This document shows positions 26,361 to 34,956 of a DNA stretch of 40,161 bases, piece by piece (the first letter of the stretch is position 1; every line of letters starts with the position of its first letter). The DNA is from Acidobacteriaceae bacterium (GTDB taxonomy: Bacteria > Acidobacteriota > Terriglobia > Terriglobales > Acidobacteriaceae): positions 29,016-69,176 of the forward strand of contig PMAT01000106.1 in the NCBI GenBank assembly GCA_003152695.1, written 5' to 3'. A model generated the notes under the pieces. That model searched no databases, was not told the DNA's origin, and was given only the letters and a program-made list of their open reading frames with translations. A program made the position numbers and the translations under genes.

Positions 26361-27854
26361 ATGAATGTTCTCCTTCTTTCCATGCCCGACTCGTTCGAGC
26401 ACATGCCGACGGTCGCGGTACGGATGCCCAATGGCGCGCTGTGTTCGCTGGCGGGAAACATCGATGCGCACCACCGAGTGGCAGCGGCCGACCTGATCCT
26501 GGTGCAGCACACGGTGCGCGAAACGGTGGAGCGGCTGGTGCGCGAAATCCAGCCGGACGCGGTCGGCCTCTCCGTTATGACCTTCCAGCGCAAGACGGCG
26601 CTGCGCATCATTCAACTGGTGCGTGCGTTGCGGCCCGGCGTTCGCGTCGTCGTGGGCGGCTATGATCCCAGCCTCGCGCCCCAAGCCTATATGGAAGCCG
26701 GATGCGGCATCGATTACATTGTCCGCGGCGAAGGCGAGATTACTTTCCGCGAGCTGCTGCGCTCGCTCGAAAGCGGCGAGGGCTTGGCTGCGATTCAGGG
26801 ATTGTCGTATCACGCAGAGGATGGCTGGCATCAGAATCCTCCGCGGCCCGTGCACACCCTCGAGGGCGATGAAATCCGTTTACCCAAGCGCGACGCGCGC
26901 GTGCTTAGCGGCTACACCATGCTTGGCCGCGGCGTGGATGTGGTGGAGACCTCGCGCGGATGCACCTTCGATTGCGGCTTCTGCTCGATCATCGAGATGC
27001 GCGGCCGCAACTTTCACACCTACTCGTTCGAGCGCGTGCTGGCCGACATTCGCGACGCCCGGGAGCACGGTGCCCGCTCCATTTTCATTGTGGACGACAA
27101 CATCAGCCTTAACATCCGCCGCTTTGAAGCGCTATGCCGCGCCATTATTGATGCGGGTTTGAACGACATCGATTACACCGTGCAGGCGATGACGTCGCCC
27201 ATTGCCATGCATGGAGAGACGCTGGCGCCGCTGATGCGCCAGGCCGGGTTTCGCTACGTTTTTCTCGGCATCGAGAACATCCTCGAAGACGATCTCCACT
27301 TCCTGAAAGCGGCGGCCAAGAATGAGTTCCGCGAAGACGGACGCACCACGGGCAATGCGACCCTTCGGGCGATTGAGCATTTGCACCGAAACAAGATGTA
27401 TGTGGTCGGCGGCCTGATCGTCGGTAATCCCGATGACACGCGCGAATCCATCCGCGTCAATCTGGAGTTTGCCAGCAAGTATGTGGACTGGCCCTACATC
27501 CAGCATCCGACTCCGTATCCGGGCACGCCGATGACGAAAGATTTTCGCGCGCGCAATTTGATCGTCATCGACAACATGGAGGAGTACGACGGCACCACCG
27601 CCGTGGTGGCCACGCAGCATTTGCAACCCGAGGAAATCGAGTACGAGCGATGGCGCGCCGAGCGCTGGATGAAGACCCGTCACATGCCCGCGGTGATGGC
27701 GCATGAACCGCTGTTCGTGTTGCGCAACTGGTGGAAGATGCTGGCGCACACCTTCCGCGGAACTTCCATCAAGTCGCTGCTCGGCCTGGAAAGCGACAAG
27801 ACAGTTTTTCAACGCTATCGAAATCGGCGCAGCGCTGAGCGAGTGTACCTGTAG
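26361..27854 (+). CDS. Radical SAM protein with N-terminal cobalamin-binding-like domain
   Basis: From the ATG at 26361 (GGAG 8 bp upstream) the protein has 497 residues. Residues 1-135 form a Rossmann-like B12-binding-type domain (MNVLLLSMPD, PDAVGLSVMTF, VRVVVGGYDPSLAP, DYIVRGEGE), though no clear DxHxxG cobalamin ligand is seen. The iron-sulfur motif CTFDCGFCS has Cys201, Cys205 and Cys208, followed by the TIM-barrel part (SIFIVDDNISLN, FRYVFLGIEN, VVGGLIVGNPDD). The layout is that of class B radical SAM methylases and of BchE/HpnP-like enzymes. Substrate unknown. It lies 105 bp before the CHAD-domain gene on the same strand. Confidence 0.85.
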   Translation: MNVLLLSMPDSFEHMPTVAVRMPNGALCSLAGNIDAHHRVAAADLILVQHTVRETVERLVREIQPDAVGLSVMTFQRKTALRIIQLVRALRPGVRVVVGGYDPSLAPQAYMEAGCGIDYIVRGEGEITFRELLRSLESGEGLAAIQGLSYHAEDGWHQNPPRPVHTLEGDEIRLPKRDARVLSGYTMLGRGVDVVETSRGCTFDCGFCSIIEMRGRNFHTYSFERVLADIRDAREHGARSIFIVDDNISLNIRRFEALCRAIIDAGLNDIDYTVQAMTSPIAMHGETLAPLMRQAGFRYVFLGIENILEDDLHFLKAAAKNEFREDGRTTGNATLRAIEHLHRNKMYVVGGLIVGNPDDTRESIRVNLEFASKYVDWPYIQHPTPYPGTPMTKDFRARNLIVIDNMEEYDGTTAVVATQHLQPEEIEYERWRAERWMKTRHMPAVMAHEPLFVLRNWWKMLAHTFRGTSIKSLLGLESDKTVFQRYRNRRSAERVYL

Positions 27855-27959
27855 GCCCGCAAATTCCCGAGCCGATGCGCTTCTCCTGACACCCCCACCC
27901 ATTTCTGCTGCCCCACACGCGGAATCGCTGTAGAGTAAAGGCAAACAGGATTCACTCTC

Positions 27960-29465
27960 ATGCCGCCGGGTCCTCGCACACACGACAGCAAAGCTGGGCT
28001 CGCCTATTGGGCGCAGCGCACGCTGGGGGAGTGTGACAACGCCAGCCATGAATTTGCTGCCGATCCCGTGCACGATCTGCGGGTCGCGATTCGCCGTTGC
28101 CGCTCGATGGCCGACGGCTTCCTGTCCGTCGATCCCGATCCGGCGTGGAAGGAGATGAAGAAGCTGGGCAAGGCCCTGTTCAGCAGCCTGGGCGATCTGC
28201 GCGATGTGCAGGTCATGTTGGAATGGGTCACCCGTCTTTCGGCGCCTGACGATCCGGTCCGCCCGCTGCTGCTCGAAACCCTGGGCCAGAAGGAGAACCA
28301 GCTCAAAGCTGCCGCGCAAGAGGCGCTGCACAACTTCGACCGCAAGCGCTGGACTGCGCTGAATGCGCGGCTGGCGAAACGGGCTGGCCGCGTTCCCGTG
28401 GAGGGGCTGGTGTTTCAACATCTCGCGCTGGAGCGCTGGATGGACGCGCACGCGTTACACCGGCAGGCGCTGCGAAACCGCACGCAAGTCGGCTATCACC
28501 AGTTGCGCATCGGCATCAAGCGCTTCCGCTACACCTGCGAAAATTTCCTTCCGCTGCGCCATAAGAAATGGGCCAGGGACCTGCGCGAGCTGCAGGACGC
28601 TCTCGGCGAGGTGCATGACTTCGATGTGCTGAAGGCGACGATCAGGGCGCATCCCTGCATTACGGATGAAGATCGCGAGCGCTGGAACCAGAGGATCGCC
28701 GAGGAGCGGCAGCAGCGGCTGGATTTGTATCGCCAGAAAATGTTGGGCAAGAATTCACTCTGGCGGGTGTGGCGCGCGGAACTGCCCAGCGGTCCCTCGT
28801 TGCAACAGGCCGCCCTGGAAAAGCTGCGGACCTGGGCTTCTTTCCTGGATCCTGACGCGAACCACTCGGCGCATGTGACCCGGCTGGCGCTGCAACTTTA
28901 CGACGGCCTGGCGAAGCAGGGGGCCGTGATTGCTGACGCAGAGGACCGCCGTATCCTGAAGGCGGCCGCCATGCTGCATGAGGTGGGACGAAGCCGCGGG
29001 CCCGATGGCCATCGCAAGCGCGCTTATTCCATGATTCGCCGGCTCCAGCCTCCCCTGGGATGGAGCGCCGAGGAACTGCAGTGCGTCGCCGTGATTGCCC
29101 GCTATCATGGCGGGGCATTGCCGCAAACCAGCAACTCTGCGTTTGTGGGACTCACGCCAAAACGGCGCAGGGCGCTGTTGCCCATCGCGGGCATTCTGAG
29201 ACTGGCGGACGCTTTCGATTTCTCGCACGACCGGCAGATCGACCGGGTCGCGGTGGAACGACGCGACGGAATGCTGATTGTTTACGGGCGGGGCCTGCAA
29301 GAAATCAGCCCGGTGGCGGAACGCCTGGCGCGCGCGCGATACTTGTTGGAAACGACCTGCGCGTGTCCGATTATGGTCCGCCCTCAGGCCATCAAAGCGG
29401 CGGCCGCATCTTCCGTTGCGGGACACGCGCGCAAAGTAGCCGCCGGTTCGCGCTCAGGCGCTTAA
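27960..29465 (+). CDS. CHAD domain fused to a PPX-type C-terminal HD-like domain
   Basis: Residues 1-270 form a CHAD domain with its two basic repeats, each with the H-x-x-R-x-x-x-(R/K)-x-x-R pattern: VHDLRVAIRRCRS (37-49) and YHQLRIGIKRFRY (179-191). CHAD domains bind polyphosphate. Residues 285-480 resemble the C-terminal HD-like domain of exopolyphosphatase/GppA: NHSAHVTRLAL, LKAAAMLHEVGRSRG (His340-Glu341), GHRKRAYSMI, IARYHGG and LLPIAGILRLADAFD. The N-terminal phosphatase domain of PPX is absent. A polyphosphate-linked role is inferred. An Ala/Gly/Arg-rich tail ends the protein. Converges with the small gene at 29473, 7 bp away. Confidence 0.88.
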   Translation: MPPGPRTHDSKAGLAYWAQRTLGECDNASHEFAADPVHDLRVAIRRCRSMADGFLSVDPDPAWKEMKKLGKALFSSLGDLRDVQVMLEWVTRLSAPDDPVRPLLLETLGQKENQLKAAAQEALHNFDRKRWTALNARLAKRAGRVPVEGLVFQHLALERWMDAHALHRQALRNRTQVGYHQLRIGIKRFRYTCENFLPLRHKKWARDLRELQDALGEVHDFDVLKATIRAHPCITDEDRERWNQRIAEERQQRLDLYRQKMLGKNSLWRVWRAELPSGPSLQQAALEKLRTWASFLDPDANHSAHVTRLALQLYDGLAKQGAVIADAEDRRILKAAAMLHEVGRSRGPDGHRKRAYSMIRRLQPPLGWSAEELQCVAVIARYHGGALPQTSNSAFVGLTPKRRRALLPIAGILRLADAFDFSHDRQIDRVAVERRDGMLIVYGRGLQEISPVAERLARARYLLETTCACPIMVRPQAIKAAAASSVAGHARKVAAGSRSGA

Positions 29466-29472
29466 TTCTGAA

Positions 29473-29694
29473 TCAGGCAACCGATTTCTTCTTGTAAGGA
29501 TCTCCAACCACCACAAAAGGATATTTGCGGAGCGCCTGCACATCGCCGGCGGCGGCGTAGCCCTCAACTTCTGCCATCAGATTCGCAACTTCGTCCGGAG
29601 GCATGTTCTTGGTCGCCCGCCAAAACTTATCCGGGAAAAACCAAATACGTTCTCGAGGGTTGGCCTCTTTAGGATTGTCGGAATTTGGTATCAT
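29473..29694 (-). CDS. Small hypothetical protein with a palindrome at its ribosome site
   Basis: The ATG at 29694 has GGGAGGAG directly upstream, giving a 73-residue soluble protein (MIPNSDNPKEANPRERIWFF, then PDEVANLMAEVEGYAAAGD, ending DPYKKKSVA). It looks like a helical small protein with an acidic middle and basic end; no family is recognised. A 15-bp palindrome (29703-29717) runs into its Shine-Dalgarno sequence, so control at this point is likely. The frame is open upstream to 29817, but that part lacks a ribosome site. Confidence 0.6.
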   Translation of the reverse strand: MIPNSDNPKEANPRERIWFFPDKFWRATKNMPPDEVANLMAEVEGYAAAGDVQALRKYPFVVVGDPYKKKSVA

Positions 29695-29702
29695 AATTCT
29701 CC

Positions 29703-29717
29703 TCCCACAATGTGGGA
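29703..29717. promoter_or_regulatory. 15-bp palindrome at a ribosome-binding site
   Basis: TCCCACAATGTGGGA, the reverse complement of the site at 3811-3825. It abuts the GGAG of the gene starting at 29694. In RNA a 6-bp stem could form close to the Shine-Dalgarno sequence. The 16 bp that follow (29718-29733) match 13 of 16 bases at 3838-3853. Confidence 0.55.
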
Positions 29718-29901
29718 TATGCAGAAATCTCGGTGAGTTTAGAAAGGTGAGTGCCCTGGGTCGACCGATTACTGAATTCCAATTATGAACCGCGGCTGTC
29801 CGCTTGTAAACCGCCAAGGGAGAGCATTTGGGCTTCGCATTCCATTTTAGGATTTGTAATCATCTCGCACCTGCTAACTGCAACAAATTAAAGGAGGCGA
29901 T

Positions 29902-29921
29902 TCTTTCGTGCGCACGAAAGA
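29902..29921. promoter_or_regulatory. 20-bp perfect palindrome, candidate operator
   Basis: TCTTTCGTGCGCACGAAAGA is identical on both strands. It follows AAAGGAGG (29890-29897) and covers the GTG that would start a 50-codon frame ending at 30060. It could be a protein-binding site; no target gene is obvious. Confidence 0.45.
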
Positions 29922-30144
29922 GGCGGTGCGCCCAAGAACTTTAGCGGATGATTCTCTCGAGGCAGTCGCACTTTTTCCACAGCGGCGCTCATTGGGCCAT
30001 AGTCCTCAGGCGGCTGAGGTTCACGGCACCGCGGCTATTTGCCGGTGTCAGACATTGTAGGACATGGCGAATCGGCAGTGCGAAATGCGGCGCCACGTTC
30101 GAAAATGCCTGCACGCCATCAACGGGACGGCAATCAGACGAGAA

Positions 30145-31011
30145 TCAATAATCCAGTTCGGCTGGGCGCCCGGTAAGCCGCTCGATGCGCTTGGCGATGG
30201 GCGGATGGGTCGAGAACAGACTCGCGAAGGTGACGCCGCTGAGCAGCGGCGCGACGATGAACAGATGCGCATTCGACGGCGAAGCCTGCATGGGGATGCG
30301 CTTGGAATAAGCATCCAGCTTTTTCAGCGCGCTAGCCAGAGCATAGGGATTACCGGTGATCTGCGCGCCGGTGGCGTCGGCCTGGTATTCCCGCGATCGC
30401 GAAACCGCAAGCTGAATGAGAGTAGCTGCGATCGGCGCGAGGATCAACATCAGCAGACCAACCAAGCCGCCGCCTCCGCGATCGCGATCGTCGCGCCCGC
30501 CCATGCCCCCGAAGAGCGAAGCCCAATAGCCCATGCGCGCCAGCATGGTGATGGCGCCCGCCAGAGTTGCGGCGATCGAGCTGATGAGAATGTCGCGGTT
30601 CTTCACGTGTCCCAACTCATGCGCCAGCACGCCTTCCAGTTCCTCGTCGCTGAGCAGACTCAAAATCCCTTCCGTCATCGCCACCGACGCGTATTGGGGA
30701 TTGCGTCCGGTGGCGAAGGCGTTGGGTGAATCGGTGGGGATCACGTACATCTTCGGCATGGGGATGCCGATCTTTTGCGTCAGCCGTTCGACGACCTGGT
30801 AAGCGCGCGGCAGTTGTTCGCGGGTGACAGGCTGCGCGCGGTACATGGCCAGCGCGATCTTGTCACTGTAGAAATAGGAAACGAAATTCATGACGACGGC
30901 CAGCCCGAGGGCGAGTTCCATGCCTCGCTGGCCGCCGAAGATTTCCCCCATCAACAACAGGAAAAGCGTCAATGCGGTCAGCAGTAATGCGGTCTTAAAG
31001 GTGTTTCCCAT
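30145..31011 (-). CDS. htpX: HtpX-type membrane zinc metalloprotease
   Basis: HtpX degrades damaged or misfolded membrane proteins at the inner membrane. The 288 residues contain N-terminal membrane helices (about 7-22 and 30-47), the M48 zinc motif HELGH at 131-135, two further hydrophobic segments (about 142-160 and 182-203) and the third zinc ligand Glu208 in [13 protein letters not shown]. The C-terminal [14 protein letters not shown] is also typical. A Gly/Asp/Arg-rich loop ([15 protein letters not shown]) lies between helices. Upstream is a heptamer/REP composite repeat; the gene is monocistronic. Confidence 0.96.
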   Translation of the reverse strand: MGNTFKTALLLTALTLFLLLMGEIFGGQRGMELALGLAVVMNFVSYFYSDKIALAMYRAQPVTREQLPRAYQVVERLTQKIGIPMPKMYVIPTDSPNAFATGRNPQYASVAMTEGILSLLSDEELEGVLAHELGHVKNRDILISSIAATLAGAITMLARMGYWASLFGGMGGRDDRDRGGGGLVGLLMLILAPIAATLIQLAVSRSREYQADATGAQITGNPYALASALKKLDAYSKRIPMQASPSNAHLFIVAPLLSGVTFASLFSTHPPIAKRIERLTGRPAELDY

Positions 31012-31063
31012 ATCTAACAGAATAGATGATGGCGGCGGCGGCCGGTTGCGGAATTCGGTTCCC

Positions 31064-31217
31064 AGTGAACCAGTAGCCAGCGTCAGTTGCCAGTTGTCAG
31101 CGGGCTACAGCACCTTTGTCATCCTGAACGAGCGCAGTGTCGAAGGACCCTTTGTTACCCGCACACCTTCTATCGGCAGGTTTTTCCAACTGGCAACCGG
31201 CCACTGGCAACTGTACT
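31064..31217. repeat. Inverted heptamer arrays around a REP-like core (locus C)
   Basis: The left arm (31064-31105) has units such as AGTAGCC, AGTTGCC and AGTTGTC, with one 8-bp and one 6-bp spacing. The right arm (31186-31217), read on the minus strand, has AGTTGCC, AGTGGCC and GGTTGCC. The core at 31118-31151 is a REP-like palindrome. The layout is the same as at 22899-23043. It lies between htpX and the next plus-strand gene. Confidence 0.75.
31118..31151. repeat. REP-like palindrome
   Basis: Begins GTCATCCTGAACGAGCGC and ends GTCGAAGGACCC; the same family as 22957-23001 but in the opposite orientation. Confidence 0.7.
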
Positions 31218-31225
31218 ATTTCCCC

Positions 31226-31756
31226 ATGCCTGAGTTACACGTTCTCCACCACCGGCCACACGAAGAACTCATACTCATTGGCTTCCGTGTGGACGGCGGT
31301 CATGATGGCCCGCAGTTTTACACCTTGCTGGCAGTGGGCGGCGATGATGAACGCCCGCTCACATGCGACGGGCGCATCGTATTCTTCGCTCATCCCGGAT
31401 TGGCGGCGAAGGCGCTGGCGCTCGATCCCAGCATGGCGAGACTTGGCCCTCCGCCGCAAGCCATCGAAACGTTTTGCGATATCGCGGAAGCCCTGTATCG
31501 GGTGAATTCGCAAGCAGCCGATCCCGACGGCGTGGTCCTGGATTGCCTGCTGGTCTTTGACGACTTGGTGCGCGCCACCAAGCTGCACATGCCGGACCGC
31601 TATCAGGGCATCTTGACCGAGTTGGCGGCGCGCCTGACGGAAGGCGCGCCACTGGGAAATATTTTTACCAACCCGTCGCTGCGCGAGCACGTAGAAGATG
31701 CCTTGCTGTGGTGCGTGGGCGCGATAGCGGTGAAGGCCCGGATGCTGAGCGAGTGA
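31226..31756 (+). CDS. Conserved-looking hypothetical protein
   Basis: The 176-residue soluble protein starts MPELHVLHHRPHEELILIG. It has a strand-rich N-terminal half (FRVDGGHDGPQFYTLLAVGG, RIVFFAHPGLAAKAL) and a helical C-terminal half (IETFCDIAEALYRV, LVFDDLVRATKLH, GILTELAARL, ALLWCVGAIAVKARML). No family is recognised. The frame stays open far upstream but that part crosses the repeat element, so the ATG at 31226 is the sensible start, although no good Shine-Dalgarno is seen. Its stop overlaps the GTG of the next gene (GTGA), so the two are probably translated together. Confidence 0.7.
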   Translation: MPELHVLHHRPHEELILIGFRVDGGHDGPQFYTLLAVGGDDERPLTCDGRIVFFAHPGLAAKALALDPSMARLGPPPQAIETFCDIAEALYRVNSQAADPDGVVLDCLLVFDDLVRATKLHMPDRYQGILTELAARLTEGAPLGNIFTNPSLREHVEDALLWCVGAIAVKARMLSE

Positions 31757-33360
31757 GCATTACCGCGGCGCGTGCTTCTTCCGTTCTGTCTTGCGCCATC
31801 CTGCTGGGCGGGATCATCACCATTGCAGTAACGGTGAACATGGTGATCATGAGCTACTCGAGCCTTCCTTATGCGGATGGATGGACGCAGGTTGCCGTAG
31901 TTGCAAACGGCGAGAATCCGCTCTCTCCCGCCTGGTTATGGCGGCAGCACAACGAATACCGATTAGTCATCCCGAAAGTATTTCTGGCCGCGGACCTGCG
32001 GCTGTTTCAGGCCCGGCAAGTGTTTCTGCTGGCAAGCATTCTAGTAATTCAATTCCTGCATTTGCTGTTGCTGGCTTGGAGTATGCGAGTGCTCGGCGGC
32101 TGGCAGGGAGCCGTGTGGCGCACAGGTGTCGGCTCGGCTGCATTCTGTCTGTTTTGCCCATCCCAATGGGAGAATTTCGTGTGGGGCTTTCAGGTCTGTT
32201 TCGTGCTTCCGGGTTTGCTTGCCACACTCTCGTTTATCGGCCTGTTGCTCTACTGGACTGATTCACACCAACAACCCAACAAACGGCCATCTTCGGTATT
32301 CCTCCTCTTATCGATCATATCGGCACTAGGAGCCACTTTCTCACTGGCCAACGGAAATCTCCTCTGGCCATTGCTGGTGGCGGCTGCACTCTTGCTCCGG
32401 CTGCGTCTTGCAGCGGTGCTGAGTTTCACCGTGACAGGACTAATCAGCACCGCGCTGTATTTGCATAGCTATGTCCGTCCGTCGTACCACGCGAACCCAA
32501 TTACCTCCATGGAAACGCCGGTCAAATTCTTGCAGTATCTGACAGCCTATGTCGGGAGCTCCTGGATAGGCATGCATCATATGCGTTTGGTGGAGTTGAT
32601 TGGCCTTGCTGGCTTGGCCATTGCGGTGATTGTGCTCCTGCGCACACCGTTTTATGTCAGCACCTACCGTCCTTTCTCAATTCAACTGGTTCTCACAATT
32701 GCCTTCTGCGTGGGGACCGCCTTCATTACGGCAGCAGGCAGGTTGAATTTCGGCGTCGAGCAGGCGTTTTCTTCGCGCTATCAGACAATCGCTCTGCTTT
32801 TCTGGTTTTGTCTGGGCTTGCTGCTGCTGGAACATGTGTTTTCGCCCGAAGCAAGGCGGTTTTGCATTCTTCTGGTACAGATTTGCATGCTGGCGATCCT
32901 GGCAAGGGCGGCGTTGGTGGCACGTCGTCCGATCGGAGACGCACGACAGCATGGTTTCATGCTGGACGCTGCGGCAACTTCGCTGGTGACGGGTGTCTAT
33001 GACCCAGCACAGTTGCAGCAGGCTTATCCCAGCGTGGGCCCAATCCTTCTTGCCGGCCCTTACATGAAGAAACATCACTTATCGGTGTTCTCAGGCAGCC
33101 TTCCTTCTTTGTTGGGCAGACCACTGGATGACGTATTCCAAGTGGTGTCGTCCGATAACTGCACAGGAAGGTTGGAATCGGTCGTGCCGCTCTCAGCTTT
33201 CGGAACGCGCGGGGTTCGAGTTGCAGGCTGGGCCTGGGACCGCAAACATCGCCAGCCACCCTGGCAAATCGCCGCCACCGCGGGCGGAACGATTGCAGGC
33301 TTGGCCACGGTAGGCGAATGGCGTCCGGTGACCCGCGCAGCCAAGCCAATCCCTGGATGA
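31753..33360 (+). CDS. Polytopic membrane protein, C-terminus apparently frameshifted
   Basis: From the GTG at 31753, which overlaps the upstream stop, the protein has 535 residues. About ten hydrophobic helices cover residues 5-410 (for example SVLSCAILLGGIITIAVTV, VFLLASILVIQFLHLLLL, LLFWFCLGLLLLEHVF), with short loops such as PSQWENFVWGFQ. The layout resembles lipid-linked-sugar glycosyltransferases or uncharacterised membrane proteins, but no catalytic motif is clear. The last 130 residues are outside the membrane and include GVRVAGWAWDRKHRQPP, like a small beta domain. The frame then stops (AKPIPG) while the protein-like sequence seems to go on in another frame. Confidence 0.72.
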   Translation: MSITAARASSVLSCAILLGGIITIAVTVNMVIMSYSSLPYADGWTQVAVVANGENPLSPAWLWRQHNEYRLVIPKVFLAADLRLFQARQVFLLASILVIQFLHLLLLAWSMRVLGGWQGAVWRTGVGSAAFCLFCPSQWENFVWGFQVCFVLPGLLATLSFIGLLLYWTDSHQQPNKRPSSVFLLLSIISALGATFSLANGNLLWPLLVAAALLLRLRLAAVLSFTVTGLISTALYLHSYVRPSYHANPITSMETPVKFLQYLTAYVGSSWIGMHHMRLVELIGLAGLAIAVIVLLRTPFYVSTYRPFSIQLVLTIAFCVGTAFITAAGRLNFGVEQAFSSRYQTIALLFWFCLGLLLLEHVFSPEARRFCILLVQICMLAILARAALVARRPIGDARQHGFMLDAAATSLVTGVYDPAQLQQAYPSVGPILLAGPYMKKHHLSVFSGSLPSLLGRPLDDVFQVVSSDNCTGRLESVVPLSAFGTRGVRVAGWAWDRKHRQPPWQIAATAGGTIAGLATVGEWRPVTRAAKPIPG

Positions 33361-33538
33361 AAACCAGCTACGTTGGATTTATGGGATATGTGCAGGAAGA
33401 ACCGCTGTCCCCTCCGGTGATGCTCTATGCCATCCTGCCTGGCAAGCCGGCGTCAGCCTGCTATTTCGCGACGATGGAACAATCGCAAACGCGATCAGGA
33501 AATCCGCCTGCGACGCGCGTCGCTCCGGCAATCCGATT

Positions 33539-34792
33539 TCACTCCGAGGTGAAGTAGTCCACCGTGATGGGATTCTCGAACAGCGAATAATCGCGGGTCA
33601 CCACGGTGATGCCGCTGTCGGTGACGTGGTACTTCTGGCGATCGGCCTCGGTGTCGTAGCCGATGACCGTTCCCTCGGGGATGTCCACATCGCGATCGAT
33701 GATGGCCTTGCGGATGCGGCAGTGCCGGCCGACGTTCACATGGGAAAAAAGAATGCTGGTATCAATCTCCGAGTAGGAGTTCACGCGCACGTCGGGCGAG
33801 AGCACGGTGTTGCGCACTGAGCCGCCAGAGATGATGCAGCCCATGGAAACGATGGAGTCGTGCGCTTCCCCGGTGCGGCCGGGATCGCTGAACACGAACT
33901 TGGCCGGGGGATACTGCCTCATGTGGGTGCGAATCGGCCAGGCCGCGTCATACACATTGAAGACCGGCGCCACCGAGACCAGGTCCATGTTGGCCTCGTA
34001 ATAGGCTTCCAGGGTCCCCACATCGCGCCAGTACAACGCCTCTTTGCGGTTCTCGTCGATGAAATTGAAGGAGTAAACCTTGTAGTCATCCACCATGCGG
34101 GGCAGAATGTTGTGCCCGAAATCGTGGCGCGAAGTCGCGTCTTCGGCGTCTCTCAGCAGCGCCGGAATGAGCACATCGGTGTTGAACAGGTAAATGCCCA
34201 TCGAGGCCGAAACCATGCGCGGGTCGTAGGGTGAGCGCAGATCGGTTTGCTCGGGCTTTTCCTGGAAGCCGACGACCCGGCCGGTGCGATCAATCTCGAC
34301 CACACCAAACAGCTTGGTCTCTGCCGGATCGACCAGGATGGTGGCCAGGGTGACGTCGGCGCCCGAATCCTTGTGCTGGCGCAGCATCAGGTCGTAATTC
34401 ATCTTGTAGATGTGATCGCCCGACAGGACCAGCACGAAGCGCGGCTGCTCGGAGCCGATGGAGTAGAGATTCTGATACACCGCGTCGGCCGTGCCCATGT
34501 ACCAGTTCTCGCTGACCCGTTTCATGGGCGGCAGGATCTCGATGAACTCTCCCAGTTCGCGTCCCACAATGTTGCCCCAGCCTTCACGGATGTGCCGGTT
34601 CAGAGACAGGGCTTTGTACTGGGTCAGGATGTAGACTTTTCGCAGATCGGAGTTGATGCAGTTGGAGAGCGTAATGTCGATGATGCGGTAAATGCCGCCG
34701 AAGGTGACCGCCGGCTTGGCGCGATCGCGCGTCAGCGGATACAAACGCTCGCCGGCTCCTCCCGCCAGTAAGACTCCGAGGGTGTCTCTCAT
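33539..34792 (-). CDS. glgC: Glucose-1-phosphate adenylyltransferase
   Basis: GlgC makes ADP-glucose from glucose 1-phosphate and ATP, the control point of bacterial glycogen synthesis. The 417 residues show the nucleotidyl-transfer loop LLAGGAGERLYPLTRDRAKPAV, the family GGIYRIIDITLSNCINSDLRK segment in part, LSGDHIYKMNYDLML, VVGFQEKP and, in the C-terminal left-handed beta helix, SPDVRVNSYSEID and GRHCRIRKAIIDRDVDIPEG. The ATG at 34792 gives MRDTLGVLLAGG. No other glycogen gene is adjacent. Converges with the frameshifted membrane-protein gene, whose second frame would overlap its 3' end. Confidence 0.96.
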   Translation of the reverse strand: MRDTLGVLLAGGAGERLYPLTRDRAKPAVTFGGIYRIIDITLSNCINSDLRKVYILTQYKALSLNRHIREGWGNIVGRELGEFIEILPPMKRVSENWYMGTADAVYQNLYSIGSEQPRFVLVLSGDHIYKMNYDLMLRQHKDSGADVTLATILVDPAETKLFGVVEIDRTGRVVGFQEKPEQTDLRSPYDPRMVSASMGIYLFNTDVLIPALLRDAEDATSRHDFGHNILPRMVDDYKVYSFNFIDENRKEALYWRDVGTLEAYYEANMDLVSVAPVFNVYDAAWPIRTHMRQYPPAKFVFSDPGRTGEAHDSIVSMGCIISGGSVRNTVLSPDVRVNSYSEIDTSILFSHVNVGRHCRIRKAIIDRDVDIPEGTVIGYDTEADRQKYHVTDSGITVVTRDYSLFENPITVDYFTSE

Positions 34793-34956
34793 CCTGATGG
34801 TTTCCGATTACAAATTTCCCCAATGGGCGTAAGAATCCGCGCTTGCTGGAGGACTGACGGCGCGCCTTGGCGGCGTGTGCCGGCCCACAGGCGAAGTCGA
34901 ATGTTAGCACACCCCACGCAGGCGGGGCGCGTCAGGCCGGACGCCAGGCTGCGAGG

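Larger units (their letters stand above)
29695..30144. other. Gene-poor intergenic stretch
   Basis: These 450 bp lie between a small minus-strand gene and htpX. They contain the 15-bp palindrome at 29703-29717, a 20-bp perfect palindrome at 29902-29921, and a doubtful 50-codon frame at 29908-30060. Nothing else was recognised. Confidence 0.5.

Noticed and set aside
27132-28451. Minus-strand frame of 439 codons opposite the radical SAM and CHAD genes
   Set aside because: It crosses two well-supported plus-strand genes and the gap between them; composition is that of an antisense frame.
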